From CAXWPM01 sp965206125 (lineage in GTDB: Bacteria; Acidobacteriota; Terriglobia; 20CM-2-55-15), in assembly GCA_965206125.1 (NCBI GenBank), contig CBDBIN010000046.1, forward strand, positions 496,001 to 560,000: 64,000 nucleotides of DNA, written 5' to 3'. Of the stretch, positions 26,204-33,661 are shown piece by piece. How positions within the stretch are numbered: the first letter of the stretch is position 1; the number at the start of each line of letters is the position of its first letter. The notes beneath the pieces were generated by a model, which was given only the letters and a program-made list of their open reading frames with translations, was not told the DNA's origin and did not search any database. Both the position numbers and the translations under genes were made by a program.

Positions 26204-27135
26204 GCACCTCCCAGCAATCGATAGAGTACGGCCATTCGTACCGAGACGCCCGCGGATACCTGGTCGAGTATGACCGAATGTGGACCGTCGGCCACCTCCG
26301 CGGATATTTCGATCCCGCGGTTCATCGGACCCGGATGCATCACGATCACGTCCGGTTTCGCTGCCTTAATCCGATCCGCGGTGAGGCCGAAGTAGCGGCA
26401 GTACTCGTGAATCGAAGGGAAGAAGGATTCGCTCATGCGCTCGAACTGGACCCTCAGCATCATGACCACGTCGGCCTCGTCGATCGCTTCGTCCAACGAA
26501 AACGTCGTGTGCACCCGGGATCGGTGCGAGTCGCTAATCTCGATAATGTCTTGCGGCAACAATGTGGGCACCCCGCAAAGCCACACGTCTGAACCGCAAG
26601 AGGTCAGGGCCAGTACGTTGGATCTGGCGACCCGGCTGTGCAGGATGTCGCCGACGATGGCGATCTTCAGCCCATCCAGCCGCCCCTTTCGCCTGCGGAT
26701 CGTGAACGCGTCCAGCAGGGCCTGTGTCGGGTGCTCGTGAGCTCCGTCGCCCGCGTTGACGACCGAAGCCCGTGTATGCCGGGCGATCTGGTGCGGTGCG
26801 CCGGCTGATCCGTGCCGGATGACGATGCAATCGGGCGACATAGCGTCGAGTGTCTGTGCCGTGTCAACGAGAGTCTCTCCCTTCGAAACGCTGCTTCCCG
26901 AAGACGACATGTTGAGGACATCGGCTGAGAGTCTCTTGCAGGCAAGTTCGAACGAAGTCCGGGTTCGGGTGGACGCCTCGAAGAAAAGGTTGATGACCGT
27001 CTTGCCGCTGAGTGCCGTTGACTTCCGGGGGGATCCCGGAGAGTCCCCTTGGAAAGACGCCGCGGTATCGAGGATCGCGGCGATTTCTTCCGCCGTCATC
27101 CCGGAGATTCCGAGCAAGTCCTTCTGGTCGGCCAT
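26200..27135 (-). CDS. pyrB: Aspartate carbamoyltransferase, catalytic chain
   Basis: The 311-residue enzyme joins carbamoyl phosphate and aspartate in step two of pyrimidine synthesis. The carbamoyl-phosphate motif is FFEASTRTRTSFELA, and later signatures are IRHGSAGAPHQIARH, GDGAHEHPTQALLD and VMHPGPMNRGIEIS. I place the start at the ATG at 27135 (MADQKDLLGISGM); the open frame runs about 100 residues further upstream, but that part has no family similarity and odd composition. No pyrI regulatory gene is adjacent, so this is the unregulated trimer or a dihydroorotase-associated form. It is coupled to pyrC by overlapping stop and start, and is divergent from pyrD across 256 bp with no other gene. 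Confidence 0.97.
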   Translation of the reverse strand: MADQKDLLGISGMTAEEIAAILDTAASFQGDSPGSPRKSTALSGKTVINLFFEASTRTRTSFELACKRLSADVLNMSSSGSSVSKGETLVDTAQTLDAMSPDCIVIRHGSAGAPHQIARHTRASVVNAGDGAHEHPTQALLDAFTIRRRKGRLDGLKIAIVGDILHSRVARSNVLALTSCGSDVWLCGVPTLLPQDIIEISDSHRSRVHTTFSLDEAIDEADVVMMLRVQFERMSESFFPSIHEYCRYFGLTADRIKAAKPDVIVMHPGPMNRGIEISAEVADGPHSVILDQVSAGVSVRMAVLYRLLGGA

Positions 27136-27391
27136 CGACCCTACCTGTTTCCCCTTCGCTTTCTGAATGTGAGTCCGGAATATCGAGCCCGGGCGCAGCA
27201 AGCCCGTCGGAGAACACTTCGGCTTGGTGCTGAAGGACGGTTGGGAAGAGTGACAACCCGGTGTCTCCGGACGACCTTCCGGATGCGGCGGACCCGCGCT
27301 GCCAATGCCTGACGACTCGTGTCGTCGGTCATCGGACGGAGGGCCTTCAATGTCATCGCAGGTCAGGATTATATGATAGATTCGTCCAAGC

Positions 27392-28312
27392 ATGAGCACG
27401 GTTCCGGATCTCTCCGTGGAAATCGCGGGCATCAGATTTCGGAATCCAGTCATTCTCGCCAGCGGTACCGTGGGTTACGGAGAGGAGTTCGAAGGACTCA
27501 TCGATCTCTCCCGGGTTGGCGGCATCTCGATCAAAGGGACATCGCTCGATCCGATCGAGGGCAGTCCCGCCCCGCGACTCTTCCCCACGTCCTCAGGAAT
27601 GCTTAACGCCATCGGCCTCCAGAACGTGGGTGTCGAGCGATTCATGTCCGAGAAGATGCCCTTTCTTCGCGGGGCCGGATGCGCCGTCATCGTGAATGTG
27701 TTCGGCTACAGCCAGGACGAATATGTCGCCGTAGTCTCTCGCCTCAACGGCTGCGAAGGGATCGACGCCTATGAATTGAACATTTCGTGCCCGAACACCG
27801 AACAGGGCGGTATGGTCTTCGGAACACGAGAGGATGCGACACGCGAACTTGTCGCGCGTGTCCGGGAACGCTCCGATCGGCCGCTTTTCGTCAAGCTCTC
27901 GCCCAACGTGACCGACATCGGAGAGATCGCCGGCGCCGCCCAGGCTGGCGGGGCGGATGCTCTGACCGTGGCGAACACCTACCTGGCGATGGCTATCGAC
28001 TCCGAGACGTTTCGTCCGCGACTCAAGAACGTCACCGGGGGGCTGTCCGGTCCGTCGATCCGTCCGATCACCTTGCGCATGGTCTATGAGACCGCGCGCG
28101 CCGTGCAGATTCCGGTGATCGGCCTGGGAGGCATTGCCTCCGGTTCGGATGCGATCGAGTACCTTCTGGCGGGGGCGTCGGCCATTCAGGTCGGAACGGC
28201 ACACTTCGAGGATCCGGGCGCGTCGGTGCGCATCGTTGGGGAAATTGAGCAGTTCATGCGGCGGAAGGGTATCGGGACAGTGTCGGAGATTGTCGGGGGG
28301 ATGCGGCCTTGA
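27392..28312 (+). CDS. pyrD: Dihydroorotate dehydrogenase, class 1 (1B-type)
   Basis: The 306-residue flavoprotein oxidises dihydroorotate to orotate. Class 1 features are the start LSVEIAGIRFRNPVILASGT, the catalytic cysteine in ELNISCPN, GGLSGPSIRPITLRMV and the FMN phosphate site IGLGGIASGSDAIEYLLAGA. The catalytic Cys (rather than Ser) and cytosolic form without a membrane helix indicate class 1B, which normally pairs with PyrK to use NAD. No pyrK lies beside it, so it may be encoded elsewhere or another acceptor is used. TGATG overlap with pyrF makes the pair coupled. Confidence 0.95.
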   Translation: MSTVPDLSVEIAGIRFRNPVILASGTVGYGEEFEGLIDLSRVGGISIKGTSLDPIEGSPAPRLFPTSSGMLNAIGLQNVGVERFMSEKMPFLRGAGCAVIVNVFGYSQDEYVAVVSRLNGCEGIDAYELNISCPNTEQGGMVFGTREDATRELVARVRERSDRPLFVKLSPNVTDIGEIAGAAQAGGADALTVANTYLAMAIDSETFRPRLKNVTGGLSGPSIRPITLRMVYETARAVQIPVIGLGGIASGSDAIEYLLAGASAIQVGTAHFEDPGASVRIVGEIEQFMRRKGIGTVSEIVGGMRP

Positions 28313-29055
28313 TGACCGGCACGAAGACGAGCCCGGTCATCGTCGCGTTGGACGTCACCACTCGGGACGAAGCCGCAGTGCTCGTGAATCAGCTTCGAGG
28401 CCTCGCGGGGATGTTCAAGATCGGGAGTCGGCTGTTCACTGCAGCGGGTCCGGACGTCGTCCGGGCTGTCATCGATAGCGGCGAGCGGGTGTTTCTCGAC
28501 CTGAAGTTCCACGATATCCCGAATACCGTGGCCACCGCCGCCGTCGAGGCCGGGAAGCTAGGCGTGTCGATGCTCACCGTTCATGCGTCGGGCGGCGCCG
28601 ACGTGTTCGAAGCCACCCGGCGCGCCATCGAGGACAGCCTCGGCGAAAGCCGTCCTCTCGTGGTTGCCGTTACGGTGTTGACCAGCATGGACGAGACAGC
28701 CCTGGCGAGCACCGGCGTGTCCGACTCTCCAGGGCAGCAGGTCCTTCGGCTTGCCCGCATAGCTCGGGCGGCGGGCGCGGACGGGTTTGTCTGTTCGGCT
28801 GAAGAGATTCGCATGATCCGCGACGAGTTCGGTCCCACGCCCGGGATCGTCACGCCGGGGGTCCGGATGCCGGGTGGATCCGTAGACGATCAGAAACGCG
28901 TCCGCACGCCCAACGAAGCCATAACGGCGGGAGCCGACTGGATCGTGATGGGACGCCCCGTGTACCGGGCGACGGACCCTCGGGCGGCCTTGAAGGCAGT
29001 CGTCGACTCCCTGGGCGGTCAACCAACAATGACAGATCACGAGGAGGAGATATGA
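28312..29055 (+). CDS. pyrF: Orotidine-5'-phosphate decarboxylase
   Basis: The 247-residue TIM-barrel enzyme converts OMP to UMP, the last step of the pathway. The catalytic tetrad motif is FLDLKFHDIPNTV (Asp-Lys-x-x-Asp). Other signatures are IVALDVTTRDEA at the N-terminus and the phosphate loop GADWIVMGRPVYRATDP near the C-terminus. The ATG at 28312 shares one base with the pyrD stop. The gene end overlaps the next start (ATGA), placing the M28 peptidase gene in the same transcript. Confidence 0.97.
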   Translation: MTGTKTSPVIVALDVTTRDEAAVLVNQLRGLAGMFKIGSRLFTAAGPDVVRAVIDSGERVFLDLKFHDIPNTVATAAVEAGKLGVSMLTVHASGGADVFEATRRAIEDSLGESRPLVVAVTVLTSMDETALASTGVSDSPGQQVLRLARIARAAGADGFVCSAEEIRMIRDEFGPTPGIVTPGVRMPGGSVDDQKRVRTPNEAITAGADWIVMGRPVYRATDPRAALKAVVDSLGGQPTMTDHEEEI

Positions 29056-30171
29056 GTCTTGATGTGCGGCGGGCGGGTGTACTCGGGTTCGCCTTCTTCC
29101 TTGGACTCGCAACGACGCTTTCGGTAGGGGCAGCGGGGCAGGAGAGTGTGCGGTCCAACGCGGACCCGAGCGGATCGTCCGATGCACTCGCCGTCGGCCG
29201 GGTGCTCGTCGACAGGCTAGATTTCGCCAGGTTTCAGGAGAACGTCGGTAACCTGGCAGGCTTTGGTACGCGGTACTGGAACACCGAGGGCAACGCTGAG
29301 GCCAGGGATTGGATTGCCGAGCGACTGGAGTCCTACGGGTACGACGTCGAACGTCACACGTTCGTAGCGACCGGCCGTCCCGAGGGCAGTGTAGAGCCGA
29401 CCCAGGTGGATAACGTTTACGTCACGAAGATCGGGACCCGCTACCCGGACCGCATGTTCATCGTGTCGGCACACATGGATAGCTTCAATACGGAAAGCGA
29501 GGACCAATCCTTCGCGCCCGGGGCCAACGACGACGGATCAGGAACGTCGATCGTATTGGAGGCGGCACGGGTGTTCGCCTCCACCGACATCAGGACCGAG
29601 TATTCCATCCGTTTCATCTTCTGGAACGCCGAAGAGATCGGCCTGGTCGGATCCGAAGCCTATGCGCTGGAACGGCGAGAACTACAGGGGCGGGAGTTCC
29701 CTCCCGGTTCGGGTACTTACCCCGAGCCGAGGTGGATGGGTGTCATCCAGCACGACATGATGATGTTCGATCATGGCGTTCCGCCGTCGCGGGATGAACT
29801 TCCCGACGATGAACAGAATCCACGGGCGGATGTCGATATCGAATACCAGGCAGAGAGTGCGTTCGCCGGCGCCGCGAAGGAACTGGCGGCCCGCCTGCTG
29901 ATCGCCAACGCCCGCTATGCCACCGACTATCCCGCCGAGGTCGGGCAGAACATGTCCAGTACCGACTCGGTCATTCGCCGATTATGTTCCCGCGATCAGC
30001 CTCCGCGAAAACCAGAGGCGTGCCGAGATCGGCCGGGGCTCGAACCCGAACTGGCACAAGAACAGCGATGTTCCCGAGACCTACAGCGAGGCTGACTACA
30101 GGCTGGGCTTTAACGCGCTTCAGATGACCGTGGGAGCCCTGGCCGAACTGGCGGGTGCAACAATGGATTGA
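29052..30171 (+). pseudogene. Exported M28-family zinc peptidase, single frameshift near the 3' end
   Basis: The first frame encodes a signal peptide (GVLGFAFFLGLATTLSVGA) and most of an M28 aminopeptidase domain: SAHMDSF, GANDDGSGTS, FWNAEEIGLVGSEAY and IQHDMMMFDH. At about 29970, after MSSTDS, the correct continuation moves to another frame (SFADYVPAISLRENQRR, then the last zinc ligand in NPNWHKNSD and a normal C-terminus ending at 30171). In the first frame the protein ends with 40 unrelated residues and lacks the last His. Removing one G from the GG at about 29969-29970 would restore the whole gene. It may be a real mutation or a sequencing error. It is coupled to pyrF (ATGA), with a strong ribosome site (GAGGAGGAG). 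Confidence 0.82.
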
Positions 30172-30185
30172 AGGTGGTTCCGGGT

Positions 30186-30393
30186 GTAGGGGTGGCACCT
30201 GTGGCCACCCGACGGCTTCAATCCCCGCCCTGCCGAGCGCATCAAATCCCCGCCCTGCCGAGCCCATCAAAGCCTGCGGGCCACAGGAGTCCCGGTCGCG
30301 AGTGGTCGAGCGGGGGAGACGGCGTGGGTGGTCGTCGAGCGGGGGAGACGGCGAACAGTGAAGCCGACGGGCGGGCACAGGTCCCGCCCCTAC
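30186..30393. mobile_element. Small non-coding inverted-repeat element (MITE-like), copy 1
   Basis: The 208-bp element is bounded by about 30-bp imperfect inverted ends: GTAGGGGTGGCACCTGTGGC at the left and, read from the right, GTAGGGGCGGGACCTGTGCC. Its interior has two short tandem duplications (CCCCGCCCTGCCGAGC, and GTCGAGCGGGGGAGACGGCG). A second element with the same ends and a different interior is at 43747-43971. The right terminus supplies the stop codon TAG of thiE. It fills the gap between the M28 gene and thiE; there is no gene in it. Confidence 0.8.
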
Positions 30394-30926
30394 ATACCGT
30401 CCTGAAATAGCCGGATTGCCGCATATCCCGCGGCGCCTGCGTCCATCACGAGAGGTATCCGTTCTTCGTCGATTCCACCGATGGCCAGGACCGGAATCGA
30501 TACGGCTGTTGCGACCTCTTTCAATCGGTCCACCCCCACCGGGCGCTTGCCGGGCGTCTCAAACACCGGCCCGAAGGCGACGAAGTCGGCGCCTTTCTGT
30601 TGGGCCTCGAGGACCTCTTCGAGTGTGTGTGTGGATACCCCGACCGTCCGCACCAGTGGGCGAACTTCATCGATCGGGAGCCCGTTTGCCGGCAGATGGA
30701 CGCCGTGGGCGTCAGCTGCGAGCGCCACATCGAGCCGATCGTTGACCAGGACTTCGGTCGGGGTGTTCCGCGTCATCTCGACGATCCGGCGGACCAGGGG
30801 CAGCAGTTCGCTTGCGTTGAGGTCCTTCTCGCGAACCTGAATCATCTCGATGCCGCGCGCGATCGCCCGGAGCGCAGAGGTTTCCACGTTTGCTCGTCGA
30901 CGGTCGGTGACGTAGCAGCGGAGCAT
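30390..30926 (-). CDS. thiE: Thiamine-phosphate synthase (ThiE/TenI family)
   Basis: The 178-residue TIM-barrel protein couples the thiazole and pyrimidine phosphates of thiamine. It begins LRCYVTDRRRA, has IQVREKDL (pyrophosphate-contacting region), VNDRLDVALAADAHGVHLP, FGPVFETPGKR and the phosphate loop IGGIDEERIP. It is shorter than E. coli ThiE (211 residues), and the family contains TenI-like members with other roles, so the activity is likely rather than certain. Its TAG stop lies in the end of an inverted-repeat element, so its last residues (DGM) may have been set by that insertion. No other thi gene or TPP riboswitch is nearby. Confidence 0.87.
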   Translation of the reverse strand: MLRCYVTDRRRANVETSALRAIARGIEMIQVREKDLNASELLPLVRRIVEMTRNTPTEVLVNDRLDVALAADAHGVHLPANGLPIDEVRPLVRTVGVSTHTLEEVLEAQQKGADFVAFGPVFETPGKRPVGVDRLKEVATAVSIPVLAIGGIDEERIPLVMDAGAAGYAAIRLFQDGM

Positions 30927-30928
30927 GA

Positions 30929-31198
30929 CTACCGACCGCCATTGTCGGCGTTGAACCAGCGTGAGGTCCGGAGAAAACGCCGCGCTTCGGAGACACCCAT
31001 CAGCAGGTCGAGGACGCCGAGGACGGAGACCGAGACGCGGGCGGGTGCGCTGATGACAAACGCTCGCACACCGGGTGCATAGAGGAACAGGAGGTTGTTC
31101 TCCCAGAGCGAGGACCAGGGAACCAGAACCAGGAAGAACCCGATTTCGAAGCAGAAGAGGATGAATGCAACCGCGAGCACTCGACTGACGATCCTCAC
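30929..31198 (-). CDS. Small membrane protein of unknown function
   Basis: The 89-residue product (GTG start) has two hydrophobic segments, about residues 6-27 (VLAVAFILFCFEIGFFLVLV) and 45-66 (AFVISAPARVSVSVLGVLDLL), separated by a polar loop with PWSSLWENN, and a basic tail. I do not recognise a named family. It lies between rplS and thiE on the same strand, with two bases between its stop and the thiE start, so the arrangement supports it as a real gene co-transcribed with thiE. Confidence 0.7.
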   Translation of the reverse strand: MRIVSRVLAVAFILFCFEIGFFLVLVPWSSLWENNLLFLYAPGVRAFVISAPARVSVSVLGVLDLLMGVSEARRFLRTSRWFNADNGGR

Positions 31199-31288
31199 TG
31201 TCGACGACTCCAGATGGGGGTCAGGGCCGCTGGCCGTGGATGCGGTCGAGCGGCATTCGTGATGGGTGGGGTAGGCGCCGCTGGGCGC

Positions 31289-31633
31289 CTACTTCTTGAG
31301 CTCGCGGATCCGCGCCGCCTTGCCGCGAAGCTCGCGAATGTAGTACAGCTTCGCGCGTCGAACGCGTCCCTTCCGCATGACTTCGATCTTGTCGATCACT
31401 CTTGAATGCAGAGGGAAGACCCGCTCCACTCCCTGGCCGAAGGAGATCTTGCGAACAGTAAAGGTCCTGCGGATTCCTCCGTGCTTTTGCGCGATGCACA
31501 CACCCTCAAAGACCTGAATTCGCTGCTTATCGCCCTCTCTGATGCGGACGTGGACGCGTAGCGTGTCGCCGGGATTGAACTCCGGCAGGTCGTCCCGCAG
31601 CTGTTGTTCCTCTACCATGTCGATAACGTTCAT
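31289..31633 (-). CDS. rplS: 50S ribosomal protein L19
   Basis: The 114-residue protein matches L19 from end to end: FNPGDTLRVHVRIREGDKQR, QVFEGVCIAQKHGGIRRTFT, GVERVFPLHSRVIDKIEV and the basic RRAKLYYIRELRGKAARI. L19 sits at the 30S-50S interface. It is the last ribosomal gene of the rpsP-khpA-rimM-trmD-rplS cluster, 9 bp after trmD. Confidence 0.98.
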   Translation of the reverse strand: MNVIDMVEEQQLRDDLPEFNPGDTLRVHVRIREGDKQRIQVFEGVCIAQKHGGIRRTFTVRKISFGQGVERVFPLHSRVIDKIEVMRKGRVRRAKLYYIRELRGKAARIRELKK

Positions 31634-31642
31634 TATTGCCTC

Positions 31643-32398
31643 TCAACTAATGCGATCGTTCTGTTCTTCGGCCAGCGTCCGCCGATCGGCCTCCGTCAGC
31701 AGTTCGTCGTCGATCAGATCAGGCCGGTTCCGGCGCGTCTTCCTGAGCGACTCGCCCCTGCGCCAGCATTCAATCGCGGCGTGATCACCCGAGATCAGCA
31801 CATCGGGAACCGCAATTCCTTCGAACTCCGCCGGGCGCGTATAGTGCGGATGCTCCAGCGTTTTCCAGAGCGCTCTGGGGTCCGAGAACGAGTCCTTCAG
31901 GACCGACTCCTCCTTACCCACCGCACCCGGTACGTAACGTGTCACTGCGTCTACGACGACCACCGCGGCTGGTTCTCCGCCGGACACGATGTAGTCCCCG
32001 ATCGAAAGCTCCGCGGTCGCCAGCTTCTCGACTACCCGCTCGTCGATGCCCTCGTAGCGGCCGCACACCAGAATGATCTGGTCGCTGCGCGCGAGGCGCA
32101 ACGCCTCGGCCTGTGTGAATTTACGGCCCGCCGCGCTTAAGACGACGACCTCGACGTTCGCACCCTCGGCCCGGATTGCCTCGACCGACCGAAAGATCGG
32201 TTCAGGTTTCAGAACCATGCCCTCACCGCCGCCGAACGGCCGATCATCCACCGTTCGATGGCGGTCGTCGGTGTGGTCCCTCAGGTCGTGGACGGCGGTC
32301 TTGATGAGCCCGCGCTCACGTGCCCGACGCACGATCCCGTGGTCGAAAGGGCCTTCGAAGAAGTCCGGGAAGATCGTGACAACGTCGAATGCCAACAT
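31643..32398 (-). CDS. trmD: tRNA (guanine-37-N1)-methyltransferase
   Basis: The 251-residue SPOUT enzyme methylates G37 next to the anticodon of tRNAs reading CNN codons and prevents frameshifting. It starts FDVVTIFPDFFEG and has the trefoil-knot motifs LVCGRYEGIDERV and SIGDYIVSGGEPAAVVVVDA. The catalytic Asp region is KDSFSD, and HYTRPAEF follows. It lies in the standard order between rimM and rplS. Confidence 0.98.
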   Translation of the reverse strand: MLAFDVVTIFPDFFEGPFDHGIVRRARERGLIKTAVHDLRDHTDDRHRTVDDRPFGGGEGMVLKPEPIFRSVEAIRAEGANVEVVVLSAAGRKFTQAEALRLARSDQIILVCGRYEGIDERVVEKLATAELSIGDYIVSGGEPAAVVVVDAVTRYVPGAVGKEESVLKDSFSDPRALWKTLEHPHYTRPAEFEGIAVPDVLISGDHAAIECWRRGESLRKTRRNRPDLIDDELLTEADRRTLAEEQNDRIS

Positions 32399-32430
32399 GT
32401 TTCCATCCCGCTCCGGTTACTGCTTGCTAT

Positions 32431-32964
32431 TCACTTCCGCCGATTCAGTTCGACAAGGCCGTCGGGCAACTCCATGTCGATGCGCTTTTCTTCCATGTCG
32501 ACACCCTTCAGAAAAGCGCGGACAAACGGGATCAACACTTCATTCCCCTCGTCCTCGACGCGCAGCAGGTCCGCGTCTCCGCTGGCTTCGATGCCGGTGA
32601 CGGTGCCGACGTACTGACCGTGCCCGTAAACGCGGCAACCTTCTAATTCGAAGCTGTAGAAGGCGCCCTCCCCGGCGGGGGGCAACTGGGCTCGCGGTAT
32701 CAGCAGTGCCGCGCCGACCCACTTTTCCGCGTCGTCGATCGACCCGATTGCGTCCAGTTTGGCGACCCAGCGTCCGTGCTGCGCGCGGCACTCTTCGAAT
32801 ACCGCCTCGACACGCCGTTCTCGGAGGCTCAAGATCACTGACTGCCCGCGGGCGAACAACTGCGGCGCATCGAAGTCGATTCGGATGCGAACAGCCCCTT
32901 TCAGGCCCTGTGGACGGGTGACTCGAGCGATGGTAACGAAGAGGTCGGGGTCGATACCGGGCAC
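32431..32964 (-). CDS. rimM: 16S rRNA processing protein RimM
   Basis: The 177-residue protein has the N-terminal RimM beta-barrel (TIARVTRPQGLKGAVRI) and the C-terminal PRC-barrel (FYSFELEGCRVYGHGQYVG, then LIPFVRAFLKGVDMEEKRI). It assists maturation of the 30S head and binds S19. The start is GTG, immediately after the khpA stop, so translation is probably coupled. It is part of the rpsP operon. Confidence 0.96.
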   Translation of the reverse strand: MPGIDPDLFVTIARVTRPQGLKGAVRIRIDFDAPQLFARGQSVILSLRERRVEAVFEECRAQHGRWVAKLDAIGSIDDAEKWVGAALLIPRAQLPPAGEGAFYSFELEGCRVYGHGQYVGTVTGIEASGDADLLRVEDEGNEVLIPFVRAFLKGVDMEEKRIDMELPDGLVELNRRK

Positions 32965-33195
32965 CTACTCCAGGATCTCAAGCGTGAACCGCTTCTTCAG
33001 CTTCATTCCGGCGGCGCCCAGAATTGTGCGAATGGACCTTGCAGTTCGGCCTTGCTTGCCGATGACCTTCCCAAGATCACTCTGAGCTACCCGCAACTCC
33101 AGTACGATGGTCTGTTCCCCCTCAATCGCGTTAACGGATACTTCATCGGGACTGTCCACCAAGGCCTTCGCGATCTGCTCGATAAGTTCCTTCAC
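32965..33195 (-). CDS. khpA: KH-domain RNA-binding protein KhpA
   Basis: The 76-residue protein is a single KH domain with the conserved GKVIGKQGRTARSIRTIL loop. It begins MKELIEQIAKALVDSPDEV, as in the YlqC/KhpA family. It usually pairs with KhpB (Jag) as a global RNA chaperone. It occupies its usual place between rpsP and rimM. The start codon is GTG. It is separated from rpsP by 71 bp, the longest gap in the front part of this operon. Confidence 0.95.
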   Translation of the reverse strand: MKELIEQIAKALVDSPDEVSVNAIEGEQTIVLELRVAQSDLGKVIGKQGRTARSIRTILGAAGMKLKKRFTLEILE

Positions 33196-33266
33196 ACAAC
33201 ACCTCCAGGAACAACATCACATGCACGCGTATTCGACAGCCGGCCAGGACTTCCCGGTTCTTGAAC

Positions 33267-33512
33267 CTACACAATCTCTTTCTTGCGCAGGATACTGCGT
33301 ACCGTCTGGGAGGGTTTCGCTCCCTTCGAAAGCCAGTAGCGTGCCCGATCCTCGTTGACCACGATCTGGGCTGGTTCAGTCAGGGGATTGTACTGGCCGA
33401 GAATTTCAAGAAAACGACCGTTTCTCGCCCGGCTTTTTTCTATGACGACGATCCGATAACACGGGCGCTTCTTCGACCCGGTCCGGGTCAGACGCATTGC
33501 TACCAAGTTCAT
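33267..33512 (-). CDS. rpsP: 30S ribosomal protein S16
   Basis: The 81-residue product is S16: MRLTRTGSKKRPCYRIVVIE, then RNGRFLEILGQYNPL and a C-terminus with YWLSKGAKPSQTVRSIL. An upstream ATG adds MNLVA and has a strong GGGAGG ribosome site directly before it, so I keep it. It is the first gene of the ribosome/tRNA-modification operon, and a near-consensus promoter lies about 100 bp upstream. Confidence 0.97.
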   Translation of the reverse strand: MNLVAMRLTRTGSKKRPCYRIVVIEKSRARNGRFLEILGQYNPLTEPAQIVVNEDRARYWLSKGAKPSQTVRSILRKKEIV

Positions 33513-33609
33513 GCCTCCCTAGGATGACTGCAATAGATAAGAAAAGAAGAGCACGCCCCGGTGGTCACCTCAGACCGGACAACCCGCAGCGTCTCCTAAA
33601 TATCCTGAA

Positions 33610-33639
33610 ATTATAGTTTTATAGGGAAAACAGCGTCAA
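33610..33639 (-). promoter_or_regulatory. Predicted sigma70 promoter of the rpsP operon
   Basis: On the minus strand, TTGACG (33639-33634) and TATAAT (33615-33610) are separated by 18 bp in an AT-rich patch. This is the best consensus promoter I see in the window. The start of transcription would be near 33603, giving an untranslated leader of about 90 nt before rpsP. Confidence 0.65.
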
Positions 33640-33661
33640 CCAGTTTTCGAAAAAAAGACCA

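Noticed and set aside
27141..27391. Leader peptide or attenuator upstream of pyrB
   Set aside because: I found an open frame but no terminator/antiterminator pair or pyrimidine-rich leader that I could support.
27136..27453. N-terminal extension of pyrB
   Set aside because: The frame is open upstream, but the family N-terminus begins at the ATG at 27135; the extension is Pro/Ser/Arg-rich without similarity.
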